Source: Petrotoga olearia DSM 13574
GTDB taxonomy: Bacteria; Thermotogota; Thermotogae; Petrotogales; Petrotogaceae
Assembly: GCF_002895525.1 (NCBI RefSeq)
Contig: NZ_AZRL01000021.1
Coordinates: 1 to 64,000 of the forward strand
Length of the DNA stretch: 64,000 bases
Direction: 5' to 3'
The notes beneath the pieces are model-generated. The model did no database searches. It worked only from the letters and a program-made list of their open reading frames with translations, and was not told the origin of the DNA. Shown one piece after another: positions 17,113-26,053 of this stretch. Position numbers and translations under genes: made by a program. The stretch's first letter is position 1. Each line of letters opens with the position of its first letter.

Positions 17113-18582
17113 ATGAATATAAAAAGGGCTATTATTTCAGTATATGATAAAACTAATCTAGAGGATTTAGCGAGTTTTTTATATCACAATGGTGTAGAAA
17201 TTATTTGCACTGAAGGGACAAATAAATATTTAGAAGAAAAAGGGATTCCCACTGTAAAAATGGCAGATTATATAGGATTTCCTGAAATTTTAGGTGGACG
17301 TGTTAAAAGCATTGATCCAAAATTAGCCGGAGGTATTTTAGCAAAGTCTAACAACAAAAAGCATGAAGAAGATATGAAAAATTACAATATAAAAAGGATT
17401 GACATGGTTGTAGGTAATTTTCCTACTTTTGAGGAAATGTCAAAAAAAACAAAGAATGAAGAATCACTTTTAGAATATATTGATATTGGAGGGTATTCAC
17501 TTCTTAGGAGTGCTGCAAAAAATTATAAGGATGTTGTAGCTTTAGTAGACCCCAAAGATTATCAGATGGTTATTGACAATTTAGAGGATTGTGGCGATGT
17601 TCCTCTACAATTAAGAAGAAAGTTAGCCTTGAAAGTTTTCTTTTCTACTTCCAAATATGATGCTAGTATTCATAAAACTTTTTCCGAATTATTTGCTGCT
17701 GAGAAGTTTGACCATGAATTTTTTGAAATTTTAGGAAACTTAAGGTATGGTTCTAATCCAATGCAAGAAGCAATTCTAATGAAATTTTTAGAAAAAGAGA
17801 GTTTCATTGATTATTTAGAAAATTTAACCTTTCATAAAAAGCCTACATTGAGGATATTGAAAGATATAAAATTGCTTTTTCATTTGGCGAGTTTTACCAA
17901 AAATGAATTTTTAGGCTTTGCAAAGAAAGGAATTTTTGTATTTGGATATGCCTCTCCTACTGAAGAAGAGAAAGAACAATTTGTTAAAATTATTAAAGAA
18001 TTAAAAGGAGGGGTTGTTTATAGTGACGATCCAAATATTATAACTGAACTGAAAAATTCAAAACATGATGGACTAATGACTTCTTATAACTTTGAAAAAA
18101 AAGAAGAGATAATTTCCTTTAAACCCATGGTTTTTAGGGTTAATAAGAAAGTTTTGAAACGTGACGAAGATTATATTGTGGATGGTGATTTGGTTGTAAA
18201 GCAAAATGTTCAAGAGATTGTTTTGAATTTGTCTCCTTCAGAAGAATTGGGATTCGAAGTTGCTAAGATTCATAAATCAGATACTGCTGTTTATGTAAGA
18301 AATAATCTTATTTGTTCAGGAAATCAATCTTGTTTGAATAGAGAAATTGCATTAAATTCCCTTGAAAATACCTTGGAAAAATTTGAAGTTCATCTAAACG
18401 AAGGAACAATGATATTTGATTCTCCTATAAATTCAGAGAAGATAATTGATGCAATATTAAATTCTAAGATTGAAAAGGTAATTGTTCCTCCAACCTTACC
18501 TGGCTACGAAAAATATTTAAAGATTTTAGAGGAAAAAGGCGTTACATTGTTGGTAACACAGAGAAGATATCATCGGTATTAA
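17113..18582 (+). CDS. Divergent PurH-like protein (IMP cyclohydrolase / AICAR transformylase fold)
   Basis: A 489-residue relative of the bifunctional purine enzyme PurH. The N-terminal MGS-like domain is recognisable (RAIISVYDKTNLEDLASFL, CTEGTNKYL, GGRVKSIDPKLAGGIL, DIGGYSLLRSAAKN). The C-terminal part keeps RYGSNPMQEA and a GNQSCLNRE stretch but lacks the family's KH..PCG catalytic block and the ASDAFFPF motif. The usual GGRVKTLHPKIHGG is also altered. It may be an inactive or repurposed paralogue, or a very divergent enzyme. SD TGGAGGT precedes the ATG. It follows the asparagine synthetase by 118 bases and may share its transcript. Confidence 0.7.
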   Translation: MNIKRAIISVYDKTNLEDLASFLYHNGVEIICTEGTNKYLEEKGIPTVKMADYIGFPEILGGRVKSIDPKLAGGILAKSNNKKHEEDMKNYNIKRIDMVVGNFPTFEEMSKKTKNEESLLEYIDIGGYSLLRSAAKNYKDVVALVDPKDYQMVIDNLEDCGDVPLQLRRKLALKVFFSTSKYDASIHKTFSELFAAEKFDHEFFEILGNLRYGSNPMQEAILMKFLEKESFIDYLENLTFHKKPTLRILKDIKLLFHLASFTKNEFLGFAKKGIFVFGYASPTEEEKEQFVKIIKELKGGVVYSDDPNIITELKNSKHDGLMTSYNFEKKEEIISFKPMVFRVNKKVLKRDEDYIVDGDLVVKQNVQEIVLNLSPSEELGFEVAKIHKSDTAVYVRNNLICSGNQSCLNREIALNSLENTLEKFEVHLNEGTMIFDSPINSEKIIDAILNSKIEKVIVPPTLPGYEKYLKILEEKGVTLLVTQRRYHRY

Positions 18583-18592
18583 TATAAATTCG

Positions 18593-18957
18593 TTAAGGGG
18601 TAAACCCCTTAAGATCCCCAAAATCAAAATTTATTTTAAAAAAACTATTTTGCACAAACCAACAAAAGGGGTAAACCCCTTAAGATCCCCAAAATCAAGT
18701 TCAAAGTCAAAGTTATCTAAAAACATGGTTTGCACAATACAGCAAACAAGGGGCTTCGCCCCTTAAAAACCCCGTGCATCATTTGCTTCGCAAATGAGAA
18801 TTAGGATGTTACTTCTAAAGCATTATGAAAAAGCTTTTTGCATAAAACAGCAAAAGCTTCGCAAATGAGAAATTGGAAATTATTTCAAAGGCATTATGAA
18901 CAAGGCGTTTTGCACAAGGCTGCAAAAAGATTTTTTGCATAAAGCAGCAAACAACAA
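18593..18957. repeat. R2-family repeat cluster (inverted copy, multiple units)
   Basis: The 388 bases between the PurH-like gene and the glycosyltransferase are almost entirely repeats. Two copies of AAGGGGTAAACCCCTTAAGATCCCCAAAATCAA start near 18595 and 18666. AAGGGG-CTTCG-CCCCTT-type hairpin (18749-18764), CATTTGC-TTC-GCAAATG (18780-18796), then the reverse-orientation ...GCATTATGAA unit twice (18820-18829 and 18891-18900), and TTTTGCA/TGCAAAA hairpin units to about 18917. The order is the reverse complement of the block at 14478-14680. Confidence 0.85.
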
Positions 18958-18970
18958 GGAGTGATAGCAA

Positions 18971-19984
18971 ATTTATTTACCCTCAGTCTCAGTAATATTA
19001 GTTTGCAGAAATGAAGAAAAAACGATCGAAAATGTGTTAAATTCTTTAATCCACCAGACAAAAAAGCCCGATGAAATAATTGTCGTGGATGGTCAGTCGA
19101 CAGATAATACTGTTAGTATAATAGAAAAACTTGCTGAAAAAATTAATAACATCAAAATTATTACTAATGAAAAAAAATATACCCCTTACGGTTTAAATAT
19201 AGGGATCAAAAATAGTAAGGGGGATTTTATTTTTATAGCAGGTTCCCATACAGAATTTGATAAAAAATATGTGGAATATTGTGTGGAATTTTTGATGGAA
19301 CACCCAGAAGTGAGTGCTGTTGGAGGAGTGTCTTTGGCTACGCCTGTCAATGCTAAAAGTTGTATACAAAAGTCCATGGCTTTATCGTATTCTTCACCCT
19401 TTGGTACTGCATCCAGGCATCGTTATCAGGTGAAAGAACCACAGGAAGTTGATACTGTTGCATATGCATGTTATAGAAGAGAAGTTTTTGATAAGGTTGG
19501 ATATTTTAATGAAAAACTTTTGAGAAATCAAGATATCGAGTTTAATTACAGAATGAGAAAAAAAGGTTTAAAAATTTATTTATTACCAATAACAAATCAT
19601 TATTATGTTCCGAATGGATTAGAGGATTTTATAAAAAAGAATTTTTCGAACGGTTTTTGGAATTATATAACTCTTAAAATATCTCCCTATGGGATTTCAC
19701 TTAGACATTTCATTCCTCTTATTTTTGTAGTGTATCTTCTATGCTTATTTTTAGTTCTGGTTCTCTCAAAATATTTTGTTTTTAATATTATTTTAGCGTT
19801 TCCGTTTTTCTTATATTTATTATTAGACACATTATTTTCATTGAAGTATGCTATAAAAGAGAAAAATATTTTACTTTTATTTTGTAGTTTTTTTATCTTT
19901 TTACTTTTACATATTTCATATGGTTTAGGAACGTTTTGGAGTATAATAAATTCAATCCGTTTTACCAGGAGTGAAAAAGCATAA
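18971..19984 (+). CDS. GT2-family glycosyltransferase (membrane-anchored), probable ATT start
   Basis: Family-2 glycosyltransferase for an envelope or extracellular polysaccharide. The GT-A fold signature needs the frame from about 18980 on (LPSVSVILVCRNEEKTIENV, then IIVVDGQSTDNT); CYRREVFDKVGYFNE and NQDIEFNYRMRKKG are acceptor-side motifs. Residues about 240-325 form a hydrophobic C-terminal region of two or three helices, ExoA-like. There is no ATG, GTG or TTG between the in-frame stop at 18965 and GTG 19034, which would remove the first conserved strand. ATT at 18971, nine bases after AAGGAG (18956-18961), is the best start. The function is secure; the start is inference. Confidence 0.82.
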   Translation: MYLPSVSVILVCRNEEKTIENVLNSLIHQTKKPDEIIVVDGQSTDNTVSIIEKLAEKINNIKIITNEKKYTPYGLNIGIKNSKGDFIFIAGSHTEFDKKYVEYCVEFLMEHPEVSAVGGVSLATPVNAKSCIQKSMALSYSSPFGTASRHRYQVKEPQEVDTVAYACYRREVFDKVGYFNEKLLRNQDIEFNYRMRKKGLKIYLLPITNHYYVPNGLEDFIKKNFSNGFWNYITLKISPYGISLRHFIPLIFVVYLLCLFLVLVLSKYFVFNIILAFPFFLYLLLDTLFSLKYAIKEKNILLLFCSFFIFLLLHISYGLGTFWSIINSIRFTRSEKA

Positions 19985-20011
19985 ATTTAATATGTAGTAG
20001 GTGAATGCAAT

Positions 20012-20929
20012 TTGCTAGCTATAAAATATATAATCTCTTTTCTCTTATCGATTATTTTAGTTCCAATTATGATAAAAATTGCAAAAAAATACAATATCGT
20101 TGATAGACCCGACAATAGGTTGAAAGTTCATAAGTTTCCTATTCCATATCTGGGTGGTGTAGCTATATTTCTTTCAATCTTGCCCTTTTATTACAATGAT
20201 GTAGGTTTTATAATCCCAGCCAGTATTTTAACTTTTATTGGGCTTTACGATGATATTAAGAGTGTTTCCCCTTATGTTAGGTTATTTGCAGAGTTTATTG
20301 TTGTCTCAATGGCAATATACTTTGTTGGAGGAATTATTCAACCTTTTCAGTTTTTTATTTTGGTATTAACCGGAATGGCTCTAGTCAATGGAGTAAATAT
20401 GGTTGATGGAATGGACGGAGTCTGCGCTGGAACGGCAATAGTGAGTTTGTTATTCTTTTCTTTGATATCTAAAAATTACGAACTGTTGATCTTTGCTTTT
20501 GCAATTTTGGGTTTTCTAATATACAATTTACCACCAGCCAAAATCTTTCTTGGTGATGCAGGTTCCTATCTTTTAGGTTTTGTTTTGTTTTATTCCTTTT
20601 CTTTTTTGTCAGGAAGGTCTGGAAGAGGCGGTTATTTCATCTCATTAATTATTACTGGATTTTATTTTACTGATCTGGCTTATGCAGTTATAAGACGGTT
20701 ACTTAGTAAAAGATCTCCTTTTTTAGGAGATAAAGAGCATATTTATGATAAAATTCGAAAAAAATATAAAATAAAACCATTGTTTGTAGCATTAGTTACA
20801 TATATAATTTCCACAGTTTTTGGTATGATAGGATTAATTACTTGGGATTTTCAATTATTAGGTGTTATAATTGTATTGGTAGTATTTATATTTATAGGTT
20901 ATTATTTTAAATTATACAAATACGAGTGA
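20012..20929 (+). CDS. MraY/WecA-family undecaprenyl-phosphate glycosyl-1-phosphate transferase
   Basis: Polytopic membrane enzyme that loads a UDP-linked amino-sugar phosphate onto undecaprenyl phosphate, starting a cell-surface glycan. Diagnostic motifs are DRPDNRLKVHKFPIPYLGG, the magnesium-binding VNMVDGMDG, FLGDAGSYLLGF and a C-terminal KEHIYDKI (WecA/TagO group rather than MraY). About 9-10 hydrophobic helices in 305 residues. The TTG start at 20012 has TAGGTGA seven bases upstream. It sits directly after the GT2 gene, so both probably serve one polysaccharide pathway. Confidence 0.87.
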   Translation: MLAIKYIISFLLSIILVPIMIKIAKKYNIVDRPDNRLKVHKFPIPYLGGVAIFLSILPFYYNDVGFIIPASILTFIGLYDDIKSVSPYVRLFAEFIVVSMAIYFVGGIIQPFQFFILVLTGMALVNGVNMVDGMDGVCAGTAIVSLLFFSLISKNYELLIFAFAILGFLIYNLPPAKIFLGDAGSYLLGFVLFYSFSFLSGRSGRGGYFISLIITGFYFTDLAYAVIRRLLSKRSPFLGDKEHIYDKIRKKYKIKPLFVALVTYIISTVFGMIGLITWDFQLLGVIIVLVVFIFIGYYFKLYKYE

Positions 20930-21014
20930 CTGAAGAATTAAATATACCGAATACATGACGAAAAAAGATGTTTCAATAAATTTTTTAAAAGTTTTAGTTA
21001 GAAGAGGTGTTGTT

Positions 21015-22319
21015 ATGATAATTTTAAAAGGTAATTATGGTGATTATATGAAACTTCGGCCTGTATCTGTTAAAAAGATTTTCTTAGACGAGTCGATGTT
21101 GAGAAACAACAAAGATCCTGATATTTATGAGAAATATATCTATGAAGTGGATGGAAGATTTGGAAATTACAAATGGTTTAATAACGAGTTCAATTTAGAG
21201 GAAAAAGGTAATGGGAAATTGGATACACTAACCATTGATATAGAATATATCCCTCTTATATTGACAATCTTAAGGATTAACGCTTTTTTTAAGTCAAAAA
21301 AGAAGAGTATGATTTCCGTTCTTTCTTCTGATCATGAAAACCAAACTTCTGAGATAATTGCAGAGGAGTCGTTTATATATTCTTTGAATGAAAGTAATAA
21401 TTTATCATTTTTGTTTTTAAGAAAAATAGATAAAAGCTTAATTGAACATCACTTAATTTTTACTAACAACTATGGAGATAATTTTGATATGTATATAGAA
21501 AGTGATAGAAAGAGTATAGAGAGTTTTTATAAAAACCTGTTGAACGAAACAAATAATTTTCGGGTTGCCATAATTCCAAATATAGCTCAAAAAATCACCC
21601 CTTTTTATGAAAAAATAATAGAAAAAATACCTATTGTTAATTACGAAAATGTTAACAATATTACAGACGATTTTTTCACTTTGTATAATCTCAATCCAAA
21701 AGACTTCCTGAACAATTCTGAAGCTCGAAAAGAATTAGAGAGGTATACAAATTATTTGTTTGACGGGAAAAATAATGAAGAGGATTATTCATTCGATGAT
21801 GATTTAGACGATGTCGATATAGATTTTACTATAAAGAATATGGAAGATATTGAAGACGAGCTACAGGATATTGCAGATTTGCAAAACAATGATCAATTCT
21901 TAGGGAGTTCTTATTATTATAATGAATCCTACGATTTGTTCATAGAAATGGAAGAAGAGTTTATGGATTTAATGGATCATATAATTTTCGATGGAAATTT
22001 AAAAAAGCAAGATAAAGAGTACTATTTAGAAAAAATAAAAAGAATGATCAATGAAGTTTCCTTAATATTTCAAGATTTAAAAGAAAAGAAAGAGTTTGAA
22101 AGAGAACTTTTGTTAGATATGGTAAACGCTTATGGAATTGAACATATTACCAATAAAAAAGATTTAATTTCAGAAATTTTTGAAGAGGTAGATATGAGTA
22201 AGGACCTAAACGAAATATATGAAATCTCAGAGGACAAGATTTTGAACGATTACAAAAATTGGTATAAAGATCTAATATTTAAAAAAGGTAAAAGTATGAA
22301 GGAAGTCACTAACAACTAA
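21015..22319 (+). CDS. Uncharacterised acidic cytoplasmic protein
   Basis: A 434-residue protein I do not recognise. No signal peptide or membrane segment. Residues about 245-290 are extremely acidic (repeated D/E, including a DDDLDDVDIDF stretch), and the C-terminal third is lysine- and glutamate-rich and probably helical or coiled-coil. ATG 21015 is chosen because GAGGTG (21004-21009) precedes it; an in-frame ATG at 20955 has no comparable SD. It follows the polyprenyl-phosphate transferase by 85 bases and ends before a strong bidirectional terminator, so it is the last gene of this unit. Confidence 0.65.
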   Translation: MIILKGNYGDYMKLRPVSVKKIFLDESMLRNNKDPDIYEKYIYEVDGRFGNYKWFNNEFNLEEKGNGKLDTLTIDIEYIPLILTILRINAFFKSKKKSMISVLSSDHENQTSEIIAEESFIYSLNESNNLSFLFLRKIDKSLIEHHLIFTNNYGDNFDMYIESDRKSIESFYKNLLNETNNFRVAIIPNIAQKITPFYEKIIEKIPIVNYENVNNITDDFFTLYNLNPKDFLNNSEARKELERYTNYLFDGKNNEEDYSFDDDLDDVDIDFTIKNMEDIEDELQDIADLQNNDQFLGSSYYYNESYDLFIEMEEEFMDLMDHIIFDGNLKKQDKEYYLEKIKRMINEVSLIFQDLKEKKEFERELLLDMVNAYGIEHITNKKDLISEIFEEVDMSKDLNEIYEISEDKILNDYKNWYKDLIFKKGKSMKEVTNN

Positions 22320-22324
22320 TCTCA

Positions 22325-22368
22325 AAGATAATTCCCCTTTGTTGAATTAACCAAAGGGGGATTATCTT
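22325..22368. terminator. Bidirectional terminator
   Basis: A 17-bp stem: 22325-22341 pairs with 22352-22368 (core CCCCTTTG with CAAAGGGG), ten-base loop. It lies between the plus-strand acidic protein gene and the convergent minus-strand aldo/keto reductase operon. Confidence 0.85.
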
Positions 22369-22420
22369 AAGAACTTCAAAATCCTATAAGGCGTTAAAGT
22401 ATCCATTTCTATAATGATAT

Positions 22421-23548
22421 CTAATAGATTTCTCCTTTTCCAAGCTTGTAGTCTACCAATTTTAATTTTCTTATTATGGGTATATCGTAAGGACATCTTT
22501 CTTCACATATTCCGCATTCTGTACAATCTTTAAAGGTTTTATTGAGTTTGGAATAAGACATTTTAGCTTCGTTTTGGTTTCCAAACCAGAATGCTAATCT
22601 TTCTCTCAGTGCATAATCTGGAGCCTCGTGAGGTTGATAATCCCTCATTTGTCTATCATACCATCCTTCGTATTCAAACACTTTCATTATTTCTATATCT
22701 TCTGGGCAAGGCAAACATTTACCACATTGTCTACAAACATAATTTCCAAGTTCGGGAGCACGATAATACAAATTTTCTATGGATTTTTTAAGTAAAGGTT
22801 TAAAGTTTTCAGCTATTTGAATATCTTTTCTTAACATTTCTTCGGAGTTTGCTCCTACAACCATTACATCTAAATCTTGAGTTAAAGCATAGTTTAATGC
22901 ATCGTAAGTAGATCTATAAAGATAACCATCTGCAAAAGCCTTCATGCCAACAATTCCCATGTTTTTTGATCTTGCAAATGGAATGACTTCTTGATAAGTA
23001 CTGGGGAAATTAAATATATCTAAGTAGTTAAAACCTGTCATCAAAACATCTAAGTCTACTGTTTTTATCAGTTTAAGTGCATAATTTCCCAAACCGTGGA
23101 AAGACACACCTAAAGCCCTTATAATTCCTTCTTTTTTAGCTTGAAATAGATAATCCAAGGCCGAATCATTTCCCAATAAGGCTTCAACATCTTCCTCAGT
23201 GGTAACATGGTGAAGAAATAAAATATCTAAATGATCTGTATTCAGGTTCTTTAAGGTTCTTTCTACAAAGTATTGAGCATTTTTCTTATCTCGAGCATGG
23301 CACTTGCTAGCAAGAATTACTTGGTTTCTTCTGTGTTTCAGGGCGTATGCAATTTTATTTTCAGATTCACCATCTCCGTATTCAGCTGCAGTTTCAACGT
23401 AATTACCCCCTGACATTATATAAATATCCATTAATTTGGAAACATCATCCTTTGAAATTTCCAACATATGAAATCCACCTAATCCTAAAAGAGAAACCTC
23501 AAACCCAGTTTTGCCTAAGATTTTTTTCTTCGTAAAAATCACCTCCAT
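22421..23548 (-). CDS. Aldo/keto reductase with C-terminal 4Fe-4S domain (copy 1)
   Basis: NAD(P)H-type aldo/keto reductase barrel followed by an iron-sulfur tail. The barrel begins KKILGKTGFEVSLLGLGG and holds the catalytic tyrosine region ETAAEYGDGESE and lysine region VILASKCHA. The tail has two cysteine clusters, CRQCGKCLPCP and CTECGICEERCP. About 375 residues. The substrate is unknown. The ATG at 23548 has no SD; GGAGGTG lies inside the first codons (about 23540-23546), which would instead favour a noncanonical ACG at 23533. It is downstream of a paralogue in the same operon, nine bases apart. Confidence 0.82.
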   Translation of the reverse strand: MEVIFTKKKILGKTGFEVSLLGLGGFHMLEISKDDVSKLMDIYIMSGGNYVETAAEYGDGESENKIAYALKHRRNQVILASKCHARDKKNAQYFVERTLKNLNTDHLDILFLHHVTTEEDVEALLGNDSALDYLFQAKKEGIIRALGVSFHGLGNYALKLIKTVDLDVLMTGFNYLDIFNFPSTYQEVIPFARSKNMGIVGMKAFADGYLYRSTYDALNYALTQDLDVMVVGANSEEMLRKDIQIAENFKPLLKKSIENLYYRAPELGNYVCRQCGKCLPCPEDIEIMKVFEYEGWYDRQMRDYQPHEAPDYALRERLAFWFGNQNEAKMSYSKLNKTFKDCTECGICEERCPYDIPIIRKLKLVDYKLGKGEIY

Positions 23549-23557
23549 AATTTTAGA

Positions 23558-24691
23558 TCACGTTAATTCATTTTTGACCTGTTTTAATAACAATCTTATA
23601 GGTAAATGCTGTGGACATTCTTCTTCACAATCCCCACATTCTTCACAAATAGAGGCATCTATACCTTGCTTGATCAAAGATTGATATCTTTCTTTTGCCT
23701 CTAGTAAGTCATCAAATATATAACCTTCATTGTAAATGCTAAAAATTGTAGGAATAGGTATGCCATTTTTGCAAGGTACACAATAATTACATCCAGTACA
23801 ATCGATCTTGGATTTACTCTTGTAAATATTTCTTACCTGTTCAATTGTTTTTAATTCTCTTTCACTTAAGGAATTTGGATCTGAATCATTTGCTGCTTTG
23901 AGATTTTCTATTACCTGATCCATTGTGGACATTCCACTTAGAACAGTAGTAACCTCGGGATGGTTCCATACCCATCGTAACGCCCAATATGCCGGCGACT
24001 TGGTTTTATCTAAATCACTCAAGATATCGACGGCTTCTTGAGGTAGTTTGTTGGCTAATTTCCCCCCTCTAAGTGGTTCCATAATAACTACTGCCAGTCC
24101 CTTTCTATTTGCATACTTTAATCCTGCAATTCCGGCTTGAAAATGTTTATCAAGATAATTGTATTGTATTTGACAAAAATCCCAGTTATAAGAATCAACG
24201 ATCTTTTTAAAAGTTTTGAAATCATCGTGAAAGGAAAATCCCGCAAACTTTATCTTTCCTTTTTCTTTTGCTTCATCCAGAAAATTCAGAACGTTTAGAT
24301 TAGAAATCTTATCCCATCTTTCTTTGTTCAAAGAGTGTAAGAGATACATATCTATATATTCGGTATCAAGCTTTTTTAGTTGTTCATCTAAATATTTTTC
24401 AAAATCTTCGTACTTATTTACCAACCAAACTGGGTTTTTAGTGGCTAGGTAAACTTTTTCCCTATAACCATCTTTTAAAGCTTTACCAAGGAAGTATTCA
24501 CTATTTCCTTGGTGGTAAGGATAAGCATTATCAACATAATTTATGCCGTTATCAATAGCATATCTAAGCATTTTTGTAGCTTTTTCTTCATCAATTTTAG
24601 AAGGATCTTCATTCAAAATAGGCAGTCTCATACATCCAAAACCCAACGCAGAAAGTTTTACATCGTACTTACCAAAATTTCTATACTTCAA
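23558..24691 (-). CDS. Aldo/keto reductase with C-terminal 4Fe-4S domain (copy 2)
   Basis: A 377-residue paralogue of the next gene. The N-terminal barrel starts KYRNFGKYDVKLSALGFGC and includes YVDNAYPYHQGNSE (catalytic tyrosine) and VYLATKNPVW (lysine). The C-terminal ferredoxin-like part has CTGCNYCVPC and CEECGDCEEECP. The TTG start at 24691 follows a GGAGGTG SD by five bases. A tandem pair of such reductases suggests redox metabolism linked to ferredoxin; substrates are unknown. Confidence 0.84.
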   Translation of the reverse strand: MKYRNFGKYDVKLSALGFGCMRLPILNEDPSKIDEEKATKMLRYAIDNGINYVDNAYPYHQGNSEYFLGKALKDGYREKVYLATKNPVWLVNKYEDFEKYLDEQLKKLDTEYIDMYLLHSLNKERWDKISNLNVLNFLDEAKEKGKIKFAGFSFHDDFKTFKKIVDSYNWDFCQIQYNYLDKHFQAGIAGLKYANRKGLAVVIMEPLRGGKLANKLPQEAVDILSDLDKTKSPAYWALRWVWNHPEVTTVLSGMSTMDQVIENLKAANDSDPNSLSERELKTIEQVRNIYKSKSKIDCTGCNYCVPCKNGIPIPTIFSIYNEGYIFDDLLEAKERYQSLIKQGIDASICEECGDCEEECPQHLPIRLLLKQVKNELT

Positions 24692-24828
24692 AGAAACACC
24701 TCCGGTATATTATTATGATTTGTCAACTTTGAAATTAATTTGAAAGATAAACTTATTCTAACTTAATTATATCAAAAAAAATTAATAAATTCTTTTTTTA
24801 TAAAAGGTAGGAACAATAAATTTGATTA

Positions 24829-24837
24829 TGTTATAAT
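24829..24837 (+). promoter_or_regulatory. Extended -10 promoter for the decarboxylase beta gene
   Basis: TG-T-TATAAT (24829-24837) is an extended -10 element in the divergent intergenic region. It is 58 bases before the start of the sodium-pump beta-subunit gene. No strong -35 box is seen. Confidence 0.55.
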
Positions 24838-24895
24838 AAAATACAGTGAGAGTGATTGAAAAAAATTTCATACTTATATCTGAGGAGGTTTTTAA

Positions 24896-26032
24896 ATGTT
24901 GTCGGAAAATATACTTACTTTTTTTTCAAGTACTGGTTTTATGAATATTTCATTGCCTCAGGTTTTCATGATAATTCTTGGATTGGTTATTATATATTTT
25001 GCAATTTCAAAGCACGCAGAACCCCTTCTTTTAATTCCTTTGGGCTTTGGTATGATTATAGCTAACATTCCCCCTGAATTAACAGGTATTCTTATGCCTC
25101 CTCAGGATGGGCACGCAGGTGGATTGTTGTGGTATATAAAATTGGGGTTGGATACAGAGGTCTATCCTCCATTGATTTTTCTAGGTATTGGAGCATTAAC
25201 TGATTTTTCTTATTTGATTGCAAACCCAAAATTGATACTTTTAGGTGGGGCTGCACAGGTAGGGATATTTGTTAGTTTTTTGCTGGCAAGTTTTTTAGGT
25301 TTTGATCTTCATTCTGCTGCCGCAATAGGTATTATTGGAGGTGCCGATGGTCCAACTTCCATATACATAGCTTCTAAATTTTCTCCTGATTTATTGCCTG
25401 TTATTGCGGTTGCTGCTTATTCTTATATTTCTCTTATCCCCGTACTTCAACCTATAGTTTCAAAGTTATTCACCACAAAAAGGGAAAGAAAAATAAGGAT
25501 GAGAAGGTTAAGAGAAGTTTCCAAAACAGAAAGAATAATTTTCCCTATTTTGACAACTGTCGTGGTTGCTTTAATTGTTCCTCAGGCACTTCCTTTAGTA
25601 GGTATGCTCATGTTGGGGAACTTATTGAAAGAATCTGGGATCACTGGTAGATTGGCTGAAGCAGCTTCTCGTTATATCCTAGACACAGTAACAATACTTT
25701 TAATGCTATCTGTAGGAGTTTCTGCTACGGCTGACATATTTTTATCTTTGGTAACCTTAAAAATTATGTTGTTAGGGGCAATTGCTTTTATAATTGCAAT
25801 GGCAAGTGGGATAGTATTCGCAAAATTGATGAATTTATTCTTGAAAGAAAAAATTAATCCATTAATCGGAGCTGCCGGTGTTTCAGCAGTTCCAAATTCT
25901 TCTCGCGTTGCTCAACATATTGCTCAGGAAGACGACCCAGGTAATTTTATTTTGATGCATGCGATGGGGCCTAACGTAGCAGGAGTAATAGGCTCAGCAA
26001 TAGCTGCTGGCTTATTTTTGAGTATACTATAA
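24896..26032 (+). CDS. Sodium-translocating decarboxylase beta subunit (OadB/GcdB family)
   Basis: Membrane subunit that couples decarboxylation of a biotin-bound carboxyl group to sodium export. 378 residues with about nine to eleven hydrophobic helices. Family blocks LIPLGFGMIIANIP, GLDTEVYPPLIFLGIGALTDF, AAAIGIIGGADGPTSIY and the C-terminal GAAGVSAVPNSSRVAQ are all recognisable. GGAGGT precedes the ATG. The alpha (carboxyltransferase), gamma and biotin-carrier subunits are not in this window; instead a ferredoxin and KorA follow closely. Which decarboxylase (oxaloacetate, methylmalonyl-CoA or glutaconyl-CoA) cannot be told. Confidence 0.88.
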   Translation: MLSENILTFFSSTGFMNISLPQVFMIILGLVIIYFAISKHAEPLLLIPLGFGMIIANIPPELTGILMPPQDGHAGGLLWYIKLGLDTEVYPPLIFLGIGALTDFSYLIANPKLILLGGAAQVGIFVSFLLASFLGFDLHSAAAIGIIGGADGPTSIYIASKFSPDLLPVIAVAAYSYISLIPVLQPIVSKLFTTKRERKIRMRRLREVSKTERIIFPILTTVVVALIVPQALPLVGMLMLGNLLKESGITGRLAEAASRYILDTVTILLMLSVGVSATADIFLSLVTLKIMLLGAIAFIIAMASGIVFAKLMNLFLKEKINPLIGAAGVSAVPNSSRVAQHIAQEDDPGNFILMHAMGPNVAGVIGSAIAAGLFLSIL

Positions 26033-26053
26033 TAAATGAGGAGGCATTATTAA

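Noticed and set aside
18593-18957. CRISPR array
   Set aside because: Repeats are irregular, hairpin-rich, unevenly spaced and have no uniform spacers or cas genes.
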